DNA of 64,000 nt from Agrobacterium tumefaciens (GCF_009649785.1 NZ_WJOK01000014.1:1-64000); one strand, 5' to 3'. Shown: positions 49,817-60,367, numbered from the stretch's first letter. A program made the numbers and translations. The notes: generated from the letters alone by a model not told the origin.

Positions 49817-50497
49817 TCAGAGCAGCTTGTCGATGACAGCCGACATGGTTTCAACCGACATGTCTCCCGCGTATTTCTTGCCGTTGATGATGAAAGTCGG
49901 CGTGGAGTTGACGCCGAATTCCGTCGCACCGCGTTGCATCGTTGCGTTCACATCATCCAGAAGCTTCTGGTTCGTCAAGCAGGCCTCGAAAGACTCCTGT
50001 GAGAAACCGGCCATTTTCGACAATTGCAGCAGGGCCGCACGGGCATCCTGGGCTGTTGCCCAGCTCTGCTGCTGCTTGAACAGCATGGAAACGAACGGGA
50101 AATACTGTCCTTCCGGTGCGCAGCGCGCCAGCATGAAGGCAGCAGCGGCACGCGGATCGAACGGGAATTCGCGGATGACGAAATAGGCCTTGCCGGTATC
50201 GATGTATTTCTTCTTGATCTCGTCAAAGGTCTTGTTGTGGAAATTGGCGCAATGCGGGCAGGTCATCGACATATATTCGACGATCTTGACGGGAGCGTTC
50301 GCATCGCCGAGCGCCGCTTCCGGCAGCGGACCGGGCTTCAACACCGCAGCCATATCCACGTCACCGGTGGATTCAGGCAATTCCTGCGCCTGGGCAACGC
50401 CCGGCGTGAAGGCAAACGGCAGGGCCGTGGCAAGGGCAGCAAGTGCAACGCCGCCGAGAAGGCTGCGACGGGAAATGGTCAGTTCGGAAAAATGCAT
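49817..50497 (-). CDS. DsbA-family thiol oxidoreductase, exported
   Basis: 226-residue periplasmic thioredoxin-fold protein. The N terminus MHFSELTISRRSLLGGVALA has a twin-arginine-type signal cleaved after AQAQ. The redox centre is CPHC (Cys80 and Cys83) in MSMTCPHCANFH. The cis-Pro loop is NSTPTFIING. The thioredoxin-fold domain resembles the DSBA oxidoreductase group found beside smc in rhizobia. It probably forms disulfides in exported proteins; partners are unknown. Confidence 0.88.
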   Translation of the reverse strand: MHFSELTISRRSLLGGVALAALATALPFAFTPGVAQAQELPESTGDVDMAAVLKPGPLPEAALGDANAPVKIVEYMSMTCPHCANFHNKTFDEIKKKYIDTGKAYFVIREFPFDPRAAAAFMLARCAPEGQYFPFVSMLFKQQQSWATAQDARAALLQLSKMAGFSQESFEACLTNQKLLDDVNATMQRGATEFGVNSTPTFIINGKKYAGDMSVETMSAVIDKLL

Positions 50498-50625
50498 GAA
50501 AGCACCTGTTGGTAATAGACTCTATTGTCTGTTGATTCCGATATAGCGACGGCCTGTTCATCACAAGCGGGGTTTTGAACTCTTCTTGTCAAAGAATTGT
50601 GACCAGTCAAGGACCGTGCGCGACA

Positions 50626-51138
50626 TCAAATCGTCCCGCCCCGCGGCTTCTTCTTCTGCATCACCGCCGTGCCGAGCCTTTCCACTGCCTTGCGCAGCGC
50701 TTCGCTCTCTATGCCGTCCATCATGTCGTCGAGACGTTTTGCCGCATCACCGCGCAGCGGCGGCGGCTTTCGCCGGCGGGGAACGGGCTGCGATACCGGC
50801 TTCTGCACGATCCTGATCTGGCGTACCGCCGGAAAGCCAAAAAAGCCGTTGATGCGGGCGATGAGCTCGCCCTGTGCATGGGTGAGGAACAGAGCCCGCG
50901 CGCCTTCGCAGGCAATCGTCAGCACGCCCGGCTGGTAACCGCCGCGATCCGGCCCTTCGTCGCGACGCGGCCAGGTGATCTTTTCCGGCCGCGTGCAATC
51001 GGCAAAGTCATCGCCGGCTATCTCGTCCCACGAGCCGAGCAGCGCCGTGTTGATGCCCGCCCGTTTCGACAGGAGGGGATCCATGATGCCATTGGCTATT
51101 TCGGCAATCTGGATGACGCCTTTGCGTGGATATCGCAT
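50626..51138 (-). CDS. DUF721 (DciA-like) protein
   Basis: 170 residues. The N-terminal half, starting MRYPRKGVIQIAEIANGIMD, contains GSWDEIAGDDFADCTRPEKI, then LTIACEGARALFLTHAQGEL and IARINGFFG, the DUF721 core. Some DUF721 proteins (DciA) load the replicative helicase; whether this one does so is inferred. The C-terminal tail is basic (PRRRKPPPL). It is divergent from mutY, with its own start 98 bases away. Confidence 0.8.
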   Translation of the reverse strand: MRYPRKGVIQIAEIANGIMDPLLSKRAGINTALLGSWDEIAGDDFADCTRPEKITWPRRDEGPDRGGYQPGVLTIACEGARALFLTHAQGELIARINGFFGFPAVRQIRIVQKPVSQPVPRRRKPPPLRGDAAKRLDDMMDGIESEALRKAVERLGTAVMQKKKPRGGTI

Positions 51139-51235
51139 TTTTCACTCGGGTTTCAGGACCGGACAGTCCGGAGCTTCTTGATAGGTCGGTATGAATGGCC
51201 CAACTATAGGCCGAATCGAAGAGAAACGGCAAACC

Positions 51236-52339
51236 ATGCTTCAAAAAACCGCCCCGTCATCGCACGCGCAGATGCTGCTCGCATGGTACGACCGCCACCA
51301 TCGCGAGTTGCCTTGGCGCACCTCGCCAGCCATGGCGGCACAAGGAAAACGTGCCGATCCCTATCATGTCTGGCTCTCCGAAGTGATGTTGCAGCAGACG
51401 ACGGTGCAGGCGGTGAAACCCTATTTCCTGAAGTTCCTCGCGACGTGGCCTCATGTCAGCGATCTGGCGGCGGCACCGGTTGAGGATGTGATGGCTGCAT
51501 GGGCGGGACTTGGTTATTACGCCCGCGCCCGCAACCTGAAAAAATGTGCGGAAGCTGTGGCGAAAGAGCATGGCGGAGTCTTTCCCGATACCGAAGAGGG
51601 CCTGAAGAAGCTGCCCGGCATCGGCGACTATACATCTGCTGCCGTGGCGGCCATTGCGTTCAACCGGCAGGCGGCGGTGATGGACGGTAATGTGGAGCGC
51701 GTCATCTCCCGCCTTTTCGCCATAGATGCACCCCTGCCCGGCTCGAAACCCGCCATGAAGGCGAAGGTGGCGGAGCTTACGCCTCCCGACCGGCCGGGCG
51801 ATTTTGCGCAGGCGATGATGGATCTCGGTGCGACGATCTGCACGCCGAAGCGCCCTGCCTGCGCGCTCTGTCCGTTCAATGGCGGCTGTCTGGCGCTTGC
51901 CCATGACGAGCCGGAGCGGTTTCCGGTCAAGGCCGCGAAAAAGGCAAAACCGGTGCGGCTGGGAGCCGCCTTCGTGGCGGTGAATGCAAGCGGCGAAATT
52001 CTGCTGCGGCGGCGCATAGAAAGCGGCCTTCTCGGTGGCATGACGGAGGTGCCGACAACGGCATGGACCGCACGCGTGGATGGCGGCACCGACACGAGCC
52101 ACGCGCCTTTTGCCGCGTCTTGGCAAGCGGCGGGCGTCATCGTGCATGTCTTCACCCATTTCGAGCTGCGGCTCACCGTCTATCGGGCACAGGTACCGGA
52201 TGGGCTTGAAACTGGCGCGGATGACGGATGGTGGGAGCCGGTTACAAATCTTGACGCGCAAGCCTTGCCGACGGTGATGAAAAAAGTCATCGCACAGGCT
52301 ATTCCATCCGCATTCGATGAAAGCAGGAAGTTTCGATGA
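51236..52339 (+). CDS. mutY: A/G-specific adenine DNA glycosylase
   Basis: Removes adenine opposite 8-oxoguanine; 367 residues from the ATG at 51236. The helix-hairpin-helix and catalytic Asp lie in KLPGIGDYTSAAVAAIAFNR then VMDGNVERVISRL. The 4Fe-4S cluster cysteines are CTPKRPACALCPFNGGC. A C-terminal NUDIX-like domain starts near RLGAAFVAV. The ATG at 51191 would add 15 residues and is possible, but the later start resembles E. coli MutY. It overlaps the next gene by four bases. Confidence 0.93.
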   Translation: MLQKTAPSSHAQMLLAWYDRHHRELPWRTSPAMAAQGKRADPYHVWLSEVMLQQTTVQAVKPYFLKFLATWPHVSDLAAAPVEDVMAAWAGLGYYARARNLKKCAEAVAKEHGGVFPDTEEGLKKLPGIGDYTSAAVAAIAFNRQAAVMDGNVERVISRLFAIDAPLPGSKPAMKAKVAELTPPDRPGDFAQAMMDLGATICTPKRPACALCPFNGGCLALAHDEPERFPVKAAKKAKPVRLGAAFVAVNASGEILLRRRIESGLLGGMTEVPTTAWTARVDGGTDTSHAPFAASWQAAGVIVHVFTHFELRLTVYRAQVPDGLETGADDGWWEPVTNLDAQALPTVMKKVIAQAIPSAFDESRKFR

Positions 52340-52947
52340 CCAAGATTGAGCATATCGTATTCGACATCGGCAAGGTACTGATCCACTACGATCCGCATAT
52401 TCCCTATAGCCGCCTCATTCCCGATGCCGACGAGCGCAAATGGTTCTTCGAGAATGTCTGCACCCATGACTGGAACCTCGAACAGGATCGCGGACGCGGC
52501 TGGGAAGACGCCGAGGCGCTGCTGATGGAGCAGTTTCCCGAGCGGGAAGAGCATATCCGCGCCTTCCGCAAGTTCTGGCATGAGATGGTCTCGCATTCCT
52601 ATGACGACAGCGTCGCGATCATGACCAGCCTGATCGATAACGGTCACGACGTGACGATGCTGACCAACTTCGCCTCCGATACCTTCCGCGAAGCGCAGAA
52701 GATGTTCCCCTTCCTCACCCTGCCGCGCGGCGTGACGGTTTCTGGCGATGTGAAGCTGCTGAAACCGGATGTGGCGATCTACGAGCTGCACGCGAAGGAA
52801 TTTGGCCTCGACCCTGCCGCAAGCATCTTCATTGACGATACGCTTGTTAATGTCGAAGGCGCCAAGGCCGCCGGCTGGCAGGCGGTGCATTTTACCGGGG
52901 CGGAAAAGCTGAAGCAGGATCTGCAATCCTACGGCGTGGATGTCTGA
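52336..52947 (+). CDS. HAD-superfamily hydrolase (YihX-like)
   Basis: 203-residue phosphatase-type protein. Motif I FDIGKVLIHYDP has Gly in place of the second Asp, as in the YihX/HAD4 group. Motif II MLTNFASDT, motif III Lys near LLKPDVAIY and motif IV IDDTLVNV are present. Its start overlaps the mutY stop (ATGA), so it is co-expressed with mutY. Substrate unknown; nucleotide or sugar phosphate is plausible. Confidence 0.85.
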   Translation: MTKIEHIVFDIGKVLIHYDPHIPYSRLIPDADERKWFFENVCTHDWNLEQDRGRGWEDAEALLMEQFPEREEHIRAFRKFWHEMVSHSYDDSVAIMTSLIDNGHDVTMLTNFASDTFREAQKMFPFLTLPRGVTVSGDVKLLKPDVAIYELHAKEFGLDPAASIFIDDTLVNVEGAKAAGWQAVHFTGAEKLKQDLQSYGVDV

Positions 52948-52973
52948 CAGACCATCAGATCCAAAAAGAAAAT

Positions 52974-53010
52974 TGGCGCAGGCGGAAATGGCGGTCTCCT
53001 GCCTGCGCCA
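52974..53010 (+). terminator. Stem-loop after mutY-HAD operon
   Basis: TGGCGCAGGC (52974-52983) pairs perfectly with GCCTGCGCCA (53001-53010), without a T-run. The remainder of the 336-base gap to ccrM (52948-53283) shows only this and the ccrM terminator. Confidence 0.6.
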
Positions 53011-53143
53011 GTCCTGCCGCAAGCGGCATGGGACAGCAATGTTTTCGTGAACTTTCCGAACCGGATTTTCACAACCATTGCTTTGCGTAGGACACTATGA
53101 CCGTTCTCTTGCGCGAAACTTGTCTGGCTAAATTTAGATATTC

Positions 53144-53183
53144 AAAAATACCAACGCCCGACACCGAAGTGCCGGGCGTTGGT
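53144..53183 (-). terminator. Terminator of ccrM
   Basis: ACCAACGCCCG (53150-53160) pairs with CGGGCGTTGGT (53173-53183). On the minus strand the stem is followed by ATTTTTG, 100 bases past the ccrM stop. Confidence 0.85.
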
Positions 53184-53283
53184 CGTTCTCCATCCGGGAC
53201 TGAAGGTACTAAACCGGACGGAGACGTATGCTGACAATGGCGGGCGGTGGATCGTTGCCTTCAGCCTTTTGGGCTTTAGACTG

Positions 53284-54462
<1,179 letters not shown>

Positions 54463-54585
54463 TTATGGTTACCGAAGATGGTTATCAAAGCCTGAACAAG
54501 TCACGGAAAATGCGAAATAAATGGCTGTTGCGGCCGACACGCGCAATTTGCTGGCGCGGGCGGGGAACCCGAAGTGGCGCAAAAA

Positions 54586-54599
54586 CGTTGTGCACAACG
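54586..54599. promoter_or_regulatory. 14-base palindrome in the ccrM divergent region
   Basis: CGTTGTGCACAACG is a perfect palindrome between ccrM and the divergent gene at 54659. It is a candidate operator for a dimeric regulator; nothing else supports it. Confidence 0.4.
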
Positions 54600-54658
54600 G
54601 GTTGTCCTGTTCCGCATGTCGGTGCTGGCAATACCGGCAACTCAGGGGGTAATCCGCA

Positions 54659-55759
54659 ATGACGTCCGTAACGCGAGTGGCTTCTTTTTCAGTGCATGCC
54701 TTTTCCGCGGCTCTTCTCCTGGCGGCGCTACCGTCAAGCTTGGGGGCGCAGGAGCCGGCACCGCTATACAACGTCGTCACCGACGCTGTGCTGTTCGATG
54801 GCGGCCCCTCGCTCGGCAACAGCGACAGGGTGCGTTGGGATTTTTACAAGGCTGACCGGGCCGGAGTGCGCAGCGACGTCAATGCCGGCGGTTCCTACGA
54901 CGCCACCTTCGAAGCGAAGCTGCCGGCGGGCAAATATGTCGGCGTGGCAGCGCTGGGCAACATCCGTCGCGAAATACCCTTCGAGGTGAAGGAGGGAAGC
55001 CTAACGAGGCCAAAGGCGAATTTCGACGCGGCGGAACTGACGGTAGTGCCAAAACGCAGCCCCGGCGGCGATGTGGAAAGCCAGGCGAAAACCGAAATCA
55101 CCAAAGAAGATTTCAAGGACAGCGTTTACGGGCAGAACACGACCTTCGTGCCGGCGGGCGAACTCCTCCTCACCGGCAGCATCGGCCCTGCGCGTGCGCA
55201 GGAAACGCTTGCCATCAAGGCGGGCGAGACGATCAGCCACGACCTTGTCATCCCGAGCGGCGTGGTCGTTGCCAAGGCGGCCTATACGGACGGTGGCAAG
55301 GCTGTGGAAACGGACGATATCCGTTTCGAAGCGCTTTCAGCCAAGGAGACGCTTGATGGCACGCGCCAGACCATCAACGGTGTTTACGGCACCGGCAAAA
55401 CCATGGAAATGCCTGCCGGCGATTTCGTGATGCGCGCGCGTCTGGGCAAGGTCACGGTGGAACAGCCCTTCACCGTAACTGCAGGAAAACGCACTGAGAT
55501 CAACCTCAACCTCGATGCTGGTGTTCTGGCAATCACGGCACCGGGTGCGGAGCGGATCGACATCGTCGAAACGACCAAGGACCTTCAGGGTACGCAAAAG
55601 GAAATTTCCGGCCGTTATGGCAACCGGCATCAGGAGACCCTGCATCCCGGCGATTATTCGGTGAAGGTGAGCTACGACAAGAAATCCGGGCGCGAGCCGA
55701 AGGAGATCAAGGCGACGGTCAAGGCCGCCGAGAGAACCGAGACGAATGTGCCGGAGTAG
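54659..55759 (+). CDS. Secreted protein with repeated beta modules, unknown function
   Basis: 366 residues. The signal MTSVTRVASFSVHAFSAALL then LAALPSSLGAQ is followed by about four related modules, each with a glycine-tyrosine turn, an [P/L][A/H][G/P][D/E] strand and a V..G loop, for example VRSDVNAGGSYDATFEAKLP, TINGVYGTGKTMEMPAGDFV, and EISGRYGNRHQETLHPGDYS. This looks like a tandem beta-sandwich fold, as in the C-terminal part of some VWA proteins, but no VWA domain is here. Its last 41 bases overlap antisense with the DUF1284 gene. Function unknown. Confidence 0.75.
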   Translation: MTSVTRVASFSVHAFSAALLLAALPSSLGAQEPAPLYNVVTDAVLFDGGPSLGNSDRVRWDFYKADRAGVRSDVNAGGSYDATFEAKLPAGKYVGVAALGNIRREIPFEVKEGSLTRPKANFDAAELTVVPKRSPGGDVESQAKTEITKEDFKDSVYGQNTTFVPAGELLLTGSIGPARAQETLAIKAGETISHDLVIPSGVVVAKAAYTDGGKAVETDDIRFEALSAKETLDGTRQTINGVYGTGKTMEMPAGDFVMRARLGKVTVEQPFTVTAGKRTEINLNLDAGVLAITAPGAERIDIVETTKDLQGTQKEISGRYGNRHQETLHPGDYSVKVSYDKKSGREPKEIKATVKAAERTETNVPE

Positions 55760-56216
55760 CAGTAAGCCGCTGCCCGGCCGGGTGCGGCGGCGGCTCGCCA
55801 ATCTTCACGCCGGTAAATCCTGATGCCGCGATGCGATCGCACAGCCTAATCCACTGGCAGCCGCGACAGGCCTGCCGGATGTCTCCGGCAGCAAAGGCCA
55901 GACGCATTTTCTCCAGCAGCTCCGGCGTTGCCCGCAGCCGCTTTCCGGCGGTGATTGTCTCGTTCAAAAGCGTTGAAACCGAAAGCCTGGCCGCCTCGTC
56001 CCTCTGCACCACACCCTCGTTGAAACAGTGGGCATGGGTTTCACACAACAGGCCAACGCAGATATCGTCCGGCCCATCGACCAGCTCGATATCCTCTTCG
56101 CCAGCGTTCAGCCGAGCGGCGACACGGTCGTAGTTTTCGACAAAGCCGGAGGTATATCCCTTCCCCATATAGGTCAGCATGCAGAGAAGGTGATGGGGGC
56201 GAAGGCGGACCGTCAC
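55719..56216 (-). CDS. DUF1284 cysteine-rich protein
   Basis: 165 residues. MTVRLRPHHLLCMLTYMGKG is the DUF1284 signature. Eight or more cysteines, including ICVGLLCETHAHCF and CRGCQWIRLCDRI, suggest an Fe-S cluster or zinc. The basic, Pro-rich tail (HPAGQRLTATPAHSSRFSRRP) overlaps the opposite-strand gene for 41 bases. Biochemical role unknown. Confidence 0.75.
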   Translation of the reverse strand: MTVRLRPHHLLCMLTYMGKGYTSGFVENYDRVAARLNAGEEDIELVDGPDDICVGLLCETHAHCFNEGVVQRDEAARLSVSTLLNETITAGKRLRATPELLEKMRLAFAAGDIRQACRGCQWIRLCDRIAASGFTGVKIGEPPPHPAGQRLTATPAHSSRFSRRP

Positions 56217-56395
56217 GGGACGCGTTTCCGATCAAGAAAACAGATCGGCGGACAAAGGAAAAATCCGCTCCGTGATTTCGCCGTATCAGCAGCCATACAT
56301 GCTCCCTTCACGCACCGCGGATCGTCATCGCGGCCGGATATCGATAACCGACTTTTCGGGCGGAGTCCAAACGAGCACAGCCAATCGTTCCCGGC

Positions 56396-57076
56396 CTATC
56401 CGACGATGGCGAAGGCGTCGTGCACCGAGCCTGAAGGGGTGCGGATTGCCTTGCGGCCGATCCATTGCACATGCCCGTCGAGAATTCGCACCGCCTCCTC
56501 GGCACGGCCGCCGCGCAATGCGTCGAGGATCGCGCGGTGATCGGTATCGGTGCGGCGCTCCCATCCTGCCCGCCAGGCGGAAAACAGGAACCGGGCGCTC
56601 GCGGCATGTAGGCCGTCGATCGCCTCCATCAGGCGCGGCATGTTGCAAGGCGCCGTGATGAGGCGGTGGAAGCGGCGATTGGCCTCTTCCCAATGCTGCA
56701 CGTCGACCGCGCTATCGCCTTCGAGCGTGGCGGCCTCCGCCTGGTCGAGAATGGCTGAAGTCATGTTTGGAATGGCGTGGCGCAGCGCCAGAACCTCAAG
56801 CGCGGCGCGCATTTCCGCGACTTCGCGCACATCGGCGAGGCCGAAATCCGCGACCCGCACGCCGCGGCGCGGAATGCTGGCGGCCAAGCCCTGCGCCTCC
56901 AGCCTGCGGAACGCTTCGCGCACCGGCACATGCGATGCGCCGAATTCGGCGGCGATGTGATCCTGCCTCAGACGTTCACCCGGCGACAGCTCGCCGCGCA
57001 CGATGCGGTCAGCCAGTGTGCGACTGATGCGTGCGGCAATGGTATCTTCGGGTCTGGTTTTCGCTGTCTTGGGCAT
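56396..57076 (-). CDS. GntR-family regulator with FCD ligand domain
   Basis: 226 residues from the ATG at 57076 (MPKTAKTRPEDTIAARISRT). The N-terminal winged helix ISRTLADRIVRGELSPGERL then REAFRRLEAQGLAASIPRRG is followed by an all-helical FCD domain (about 90-220) that binds acidic metabolites. It is divergent from a HAD phosphatase. The long in-frame extension to 57247 is rejected because it lacks protein-like composition. Target genes unknown. Confidence 0.85.
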   Translation of the reverse strand: MPKTAKTRPEDTIAARISRTLADRIVRGELSPGERLRQDHIAAEFGASHVPVREAFRRLEAQGLAASIPRRGVRVADFGLADVREVAEMRAALEVLALRHAIPNMTSAILDQAEAATLEGDSAVDVQHWEEANRRFHRLITAPCNMPRLMEAIDGLHAASARFLFSAWRAGWERRTDTDHRAILDALRGGRAEEAVRILDGHVQWIGRKAIRTPSGSVHDAFAIVG

Positions 57077-57267
57077 AACATCCCATAACGCATCCGGCGC
57101 TAATCTGTGTAGCGGTTTTTGCACGCAGGAAACGCGCAAAGCCAAATCCCAGCTATGAGCCGGGCGCGACCGACCCTTGCGGGCCAGCCGGTTGAGCTTG
57201 ACGCGGACTTGGTCTAAAAGCCCGGGCATCACTTTTTTCCAAGGCAAATCCGATACAGGGAGCGCCC

Positions 57268-57957
57268 ATGAGCGGCTTCGACCTCATTATTTTCGACTGT
57301 GACGGCGTTCTGGTCGATTCCGAAATCATCGCCGCACAGGTGGAGTCCCGCCTTCTGACCGAGGCCGGGTATCCGATCTCCGTCGAGGAAATGGGCGAGC
57401 GTTTCGCCGGCATGACCTGGAAGAACATCCTCCTGCAGGTGGAAAGCGAAGCCAGCATCCCGTTTTCCGCATCGCTGCTCGACAAGTCGGAAAAGCTGCT
57501 CGACGCGCGGCTGGAACGCGACGTGAAGATCATCGAGGGCGTCAAGTTCGCTCTGTCGCGCCTGACGACACCGCGTTGCATCTGCTCGAATTCCTCCAGC
57601 CACCGCCTCGACATGATGCTGACGAAGGTGGGCCTGAAGCCCTATTTCGCACCGCATATCTACTCCGCCAAGGATCTCGGAGCCGACCGCGTCAAGCCGA
57701 AGCCGGATATCTTCCTGCATGGCGCAGCCCAGTTCGGCGTTTCACCGGATCGCGCCGTGGTAATCGAGGATTCCGTGCACGGCGTGCATGGTGCAAAGGC
57801 AGCCGGCATGCGCGTCATCGGCTTCACCGGCGCATCCCACACCTATTCGAGCCATGCCGACCGGTTGACGGATGCGGGCGCGGAAACGGTGATTTCACGG
57901 ATGCAGGACCTGCCCGCCGTTATTGCAGCGATGGCGGAGTGGGAAGGCGCTTTTTAA
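57268..57957 (+). CDS. HAD-IA phosphatase/phosphoglucomutase-like protein
   Basis: 229 residues. The catalytic FDCDGVLVDSE is at residues 8-18, with cap helices, then CSNSSSHRL (motif II), KPKPDIFLHGAA (motif III Lys) and VIEDSVHGV (motif IV). Close to the phosphoglycolate phosphatase and beta-phosphoglucomutase groups; the exact reaction is not clear. It starts 190 bases from the divergent GntR/FCD gene, a possible functional pair. Confidence 0.85.
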   Translation: MSGFDLIIFDCDGVLVDSEIIAAQVESRLLTEAGYPISVEEMGERFAGMTWKNILLQVESEASIPFSASLLDKSEKLLDARLERDVKIIEGVKFALSRLTTPRCICSNSSSHRLDMMLTKVGLKPYFAPHIYSAKDLGADRVKPKPDIFLHGAAQFGVSPDRAVVIEDSVHGVHGAKAAGMRVIGFTGASHTYSSHADRLTDAGAETVISRMQDLPAVIAAMAEWEGAF

Positions 57958-57986
57958 TCTCTGACTTTGTCACAAACGCCACTTCG

Positions 57987-58074
57987 TCATGCTCGGGCCT
58001 GTCCCGAGCATCTGCAACGACTTGATTCCACGATACGTGTTCGGATCCTCGCGACGGGCCCGAGGATGACGTTG
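57987..58074. repeat. Mosaic intergenic repeat
   Basis: GTCATGCTCGGG-cctgt-CCCGAGCAT and a later CGGATCCTCG...CGAGGATGACG are palindromic parts of one element, matching the scheme at 36824-36900. It is in the gap between convergent genes. Confidence 0.65.
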
Positions 58075-58153
58075 CGTATGAGCCATGGTTTGTTTGCGAT
58101 CTGCCCGAAAGCCCGCAACAGCAGCCTCCGGTTTTTACATTTCGCCCGTCAAA

Positions 58154-58726
58154 TCACCGGCGCTTGGTCTTGGCCTTTGCGCCCTGCTCGGCAAAACCGA
58201 TATAGACACTGACCGACCTCGGTGCGCCGCCCGGTCCGTTGGGAATGGCGACATGATCGTTGTTGAAGATGAACTGCGTGCCGGCACCGCCTGCAGCAAC
58301 GTCGATGGCGAAATTGGTCGTTTCGCCGTAAATCTCGCCGTCGCCGTCCTTAACGGTGACGCGGATCGGTACGGTCACGCGGCCGGGCTTCGACATCGGG
58401 CCGGGAACGAGACGGCCCTGGGCCAGCACGTTTACCGTCAGCGTGGTTTCGTTCGCGGTACAGGAGCGCGTCGTGTCTGACAGCGAAACCTGATAGGCGA
58501 GTTTCTGCGGATCGTCCTTTGCGCCACCGGCATAGACGCGGTGGACGGCATTGGCATCGAGAACCGTGACCGTCGGGCAGTTGGCCTGCACCACCGGAGC
58601 AACGGCATTTGCCTGCGCCGCCGGAGGGTTGACGGCAAGCGAATCTGACGGATTGGAGGAATTGCATCCTGCAACAACGGCCAGAAGCGACATCGCGGCG
58701 GACAAACGCAAGAAATTCCCTGACAC
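58154..58726 (-). CDS. Lipoprotein of unknown function
   Basis: 190 residues. The GTG start at 58726 is preceded by AGGGAATTAGAAG. The signal MSGNFLRLSAAMSLLAVVAGC ends in lipobox VAGC. The mature chain has NCPTVTVLDANAVHRVYAGG, then TVPIRVTVKDGDGEIYGETT, and a beta-rich layout. Two Cys (NCPT and RSCTA) may pair. No function known to me. It is convergent to the HAD phosphatase and divergent from thrC. Confidence 0.72.
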   Translation of the reverse strand: MSGNFLRLSAAMSLLAVVAGCNSSNPSDSLAVNPPAAQANAVAPVVQANCPTVTVLDANAVHRVYAGGAKDDPQKLAYQVSLSDTTRSCTANETTLTVNVLAQGRLVPGPMSKPGRVTVPIRVTVKDGDGEIYGETTNFAIDVAAGGAGTQFIFNNDHVAIPNGPGGAPRSVSVYIGFAEQGAKAKTKRR

Positions 58727-58969
58727 TCTTCTAATTCCCTCTCCATTGTCCCGGAACCGAACCGGAGACGCTGTTTATTGACCTTTCACGCAGGTTGGCG
58801 ATGGTCTATAGCAGCGACGCCGGAAAAAATCGATTGGCATGTTTGGTTTTGCTTGAATTTTCAAAAAAGCCCTTCATTACCTCGCCAATCGCCTCATTCC
58901 GGCGGGATGCTGCTGATAAAGAGCCGGTAACGGCAACGGACAGACCGGTAAACGACAAGGGACTATCTC

Positions 58970-60367
58970 GTGAAATATGTATCGACCAGGGGTGCGGCCC
59001 CTTCGCTTGGTTTCTGCGACGCGCTTCTGGCGGGCCTTAGCCGTGATGGCGGGCTTTACGTGCCGCGCGAATGGCCCTCCATGTCGAAAAAGGAAATCCG
59101 CAACCTGCGCGGCAAGTCCTATCAGGACATCGCGTTTGAGGTTCTCTACCGTTTCACCGGCGGTGAAATTCCGGCCGACAAGTTCCGGGCGATGATCGAC
59201 GACGCCTATGCGACGTTCCGCCATCCGGCCGTAGCACCCCTAACGCAGACCGGGCCGAACACCTTCGTGCTGGAGCTTTTCCACGGCACCACGCTTGCCT
59301 TCAAGGACGTGGCGATGCAGCTTCTCGCCCGCCTGATGGATTATACGCTGGCTGAGCGCGGCGAGCGCGCCACCATCGTCGGCGCCACCTCCGGCGACAC
59401 CGGCGGCGCAGCCATCGACGCCTTTGCCGGGCGCGAGCGCACCGACATCTTCATCCTTTTCCCCAACGGCAAGGTCTCTCCGGTGCAGCAGCGCCAGATG
59501 ACGACCTCCACCGCCTCCAACGTGCATGCGCTGGCGATCAACGGCAATTTCGACGATTGCCAGAACCTCGTCAAAGAAATGTTCAACGACGCGAAGTTCC
59601 GCGACGGCGTCAAGCTTTCGGGCGTCAACTCCATCAACTGGGCGCGCATCATGGCGCAGGTGGTCTATTATTTCACGGCGTCCCTGTCGCTCGGCGGTCC
59701 CGACCGGAAGATTTCCTTCACCGTTCCAACGGGCAATTTCGGTGATATCTTCGCCGGTTACGTCGCCAAGAAGATGGGCCTGCCGATCGACAAGCTTGTC
59801 ATCGCCACCAACGACAACGACATTCTGGCGCGCACGCTGAAGACAGGCCGTTACGAGATGCGTGGCGTCACGCCCACCACCTCGCCCTCGATGGACATCC
59901 AGATATCCTCGAATTTCGAACGGCTGCTGTTTGAGGCCTATGGCCGCGATTCCGCTGCGGTAAAGGCGTCGATGGATGGCCTCAAGCAATCCGGCGCGTT
60001 TGAAATCCCGCCGCATGCGCTGAAATTCATCAAGAAGGATTTCCGCGCCGGCCGCGCCACCGAAAAGCAGGTGGCGGCGACGATCCGCGATACGCTTGAG
60101 AAAACCGGTTACCTGATCGACCCGCATACGGCGACCGGCGTTTTTGTGGCGGAAAAACACGAAAAGGCATCAAGCCCGATGGTGGTCCTGTCCACTGCCC
60201 ATCCGGCTAAATTCCCGGCCGCCGTAAAATCCGCTTGCGCAATCGACCCGGCGCTTCCAGTATGGCTAGCTGACATTATGAACCGGGAGGAGCGTTTCGA
60301 CATTCTGGACGCAGAGCTGAAGACGGTGGAAACCTTCATCGGCAGCCACGCACGCGCCGGCAAATAG
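58970..60367 (+). CDS. thrC: Threonine synthase
   Basis: 465-residue PLP enzyme that makes threonine from O-phosphohomoserine. The GTG start follows AAGGGA. The PLP-lysine is Lys112 in LFHGTTLAFKDVAMQ. The phosphate-binding loop VGATSGDTGGAA and the substrate-region SVNSINWARIMAQ-like segment (SGVNSINWARIMAQ) are present. It lies 19 bases before the M16 peptidase, likely one operon. Confidence 0.95.
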   Translation: MKYVSTRGAAPSLGFCDALLAGLSRDGGLYVPREWPSMSKKEIRNLRGKSYQDIAFEVLYRFTGGEIPADKFRAMIDDAYATFRHPAVAPLTQTGPNTFVLELFHGTTLAFKDVAMQLLARLMDYTLAERGERATIVGATSGDTGGAAIDAFAGRERTDIFILFPNGKVSPVQQRQMTTSTASNVHALAINGNFDDCQNLVKEMFNDAKFRDGVKLSGVNSINWARIMAQVVYYFTASLSLGGPDRKISFTVPTGNFGDIFAGYVAKKMGLPIDKLVIATNDNDILARTLKTGRYEMRGVTPTTSPSMDIQISSNFERLLFEAYGRDSAAVKASMDGLKQSGAFEIPPHALKFIKKDFRAGRATEKQVAATIRDTLEKTGYLIDPHTATGVFVAEKHEKASSPMVVLSTAHPAKFPAAVKSACAIDPALPVWLADIMNREERFDILDAELKTVETFIGSHARAGK

